Assembly (NCBI GenBank): GCA_022616055.1
Contig: JAKEFM010000231.1
Location: 1-40,251, forward strand
DNA length: 40,251 bases
Direction: 5' to 3'
DNA from: Planctomycetota bacterium
GTDB taxonomy: Bacteria > Planctomycetota > UBA1135 > JAKEFM01
The notes below the pieces were generated by a model. That model had not been told where the DNA came from and did not search any database. It worked only from the letters and a program-made list of their open reading frames with translations. The position numbers were made by a program, and so were the translations under genes. This document shows positions 40,065-40,251 of the stretch, one piece after another (the first letter of the stretch is position 1; each line of letters starts with the position of its first letter).

Positions 40065-40251
40065 ATGGAGGGGCGCGGATCGGACCCGCGCCTGGAGGAC
40101 ATGGAAGCCCTTCGAGAGAGGTTCTGGACCTTCGGGGAGGAGGCGTGCACGGACGCGGAGCTGCTCGACCTCCTCCTGGGGGGGAACGGGGAGAACGGGA
40201 CGGCCGCCCGCGGGGAGGACGTCCTCGCCGCCTTCGGGAGCCTGCGCGCCC
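40065..40251 (+). CDS. RadC-family protein, 5' part (cut by window end)
   Basis: The first 62 codons. ATG 40065 or ATG 40101 may be the start; the second has GGAGG just upstream. After ALRERFWTFGEEACTDAELLDLLLG comes a helix ending in LAAFGSLRA. This matches the helix-hairpin-helix N terminus of RadC/UPF0758 proteins (usually ALSDAELLALLLGxG... ARELLxxFGSLRAL). The JAB/MPN catalytic domain would follow beyond the edge and cannot be checked. RadC was once linked to DNA repair; its role is unsettled. Confidence 0.7.
   Translation, partial: MEGRGSDPRLEDMEALRERFWTFGEEACTDAELLDLLLGGNGENGTAARGEDVLAAFGSLRA

Overview
The window is very GC-rich, with G or C at most third codon positions. Many genes start with GTG, genes are tightly packed, and four-base stop/start overlaps (GTGA or ATGA) are frequent. 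The gene content is a Hanks-type Ser/Thr kinase, PilZ proteins, bacterial-microcompartment pentamer proteins beside a class II aldolase, an SPFH/Arc pair, secreted multi-domain proteins and MacB-type efflux parts. This suggests a Gram-negative environmental bacterium. Planctomycetota or a neighbouring phylum is my best guess, from gene content only, with low confidence. No rRNA, tRNA, CRISPR array, transposase or phage gene was seen.

Layout. 1-6260: the edge of a minus-strand gene and a MerR-type regulator (minus), then plus-strand housekeeping genes: formate-tetrahydrofolate ligase, a PilZ protein, a membrane zinc peptidase, glucose-6-phosphate isomerase, and an SPFH protein paired with a small Arc-like protein. 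12400-6299 (minus) is one tightly coupled operon: a secreted parvulin-like protein, three consecutive EutN/CcmL microcompartment vertex proteins, a class II aldolase with a C-terminal cysteine cluster, and a large exported N,N-dimethylformamidase-like protein that appears to start at CTG. No hexameric shell protein lies in the window.

12562-19174 (plus): a Ser/Thr kinase, a YkgJ-type cysteine-cluster protein and a TPR-metalloprotease are translationally coupled. Then come a lipoprotein with two copies of a beta-rich domain and two tandem long phosphotransferase-fold proteins whose HGD catalytic motif has lost its Asp. 19175-19854 is a non-coding gap. 19855-27342 (plus): inositol-3-phosphate synthase, a GT4 glycosyltransferase, an HprK-like P-loop protein and an RtcB-type RNA ligase are joined by four-base overlaps. 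A GT28-like glycosyltransferase and a further phosphotransferase follow.

27375-27443 holds strong hairpins between convergent genes. On the minus strand follow an exported acidic protein built of 22-residue repeats, a small GHKL ATPase, a long phosphotransferase and an exporter-type ABC protein. A second set on the same strand is a membrane-fusion protein, an FtsX/MacB-type permease, an outer-membrane efflux lipoprotein and a glycosyltransferase; the matching ABC ATPase is missing. The window closes with a second PilZ protein (minus) and the start of a RadC-family gene (plus).

Together, 19855-34040 reads as a carbohydrate or glycolipid assembly and export region centred on inositol phosphate. 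12400-6299 is an unusual microcompartment-related operon. Several promoters can be read directly (TTGACA/TATAAT-like), and some place the transcription start almost on the start codon, so leaderless transcription is likely here.
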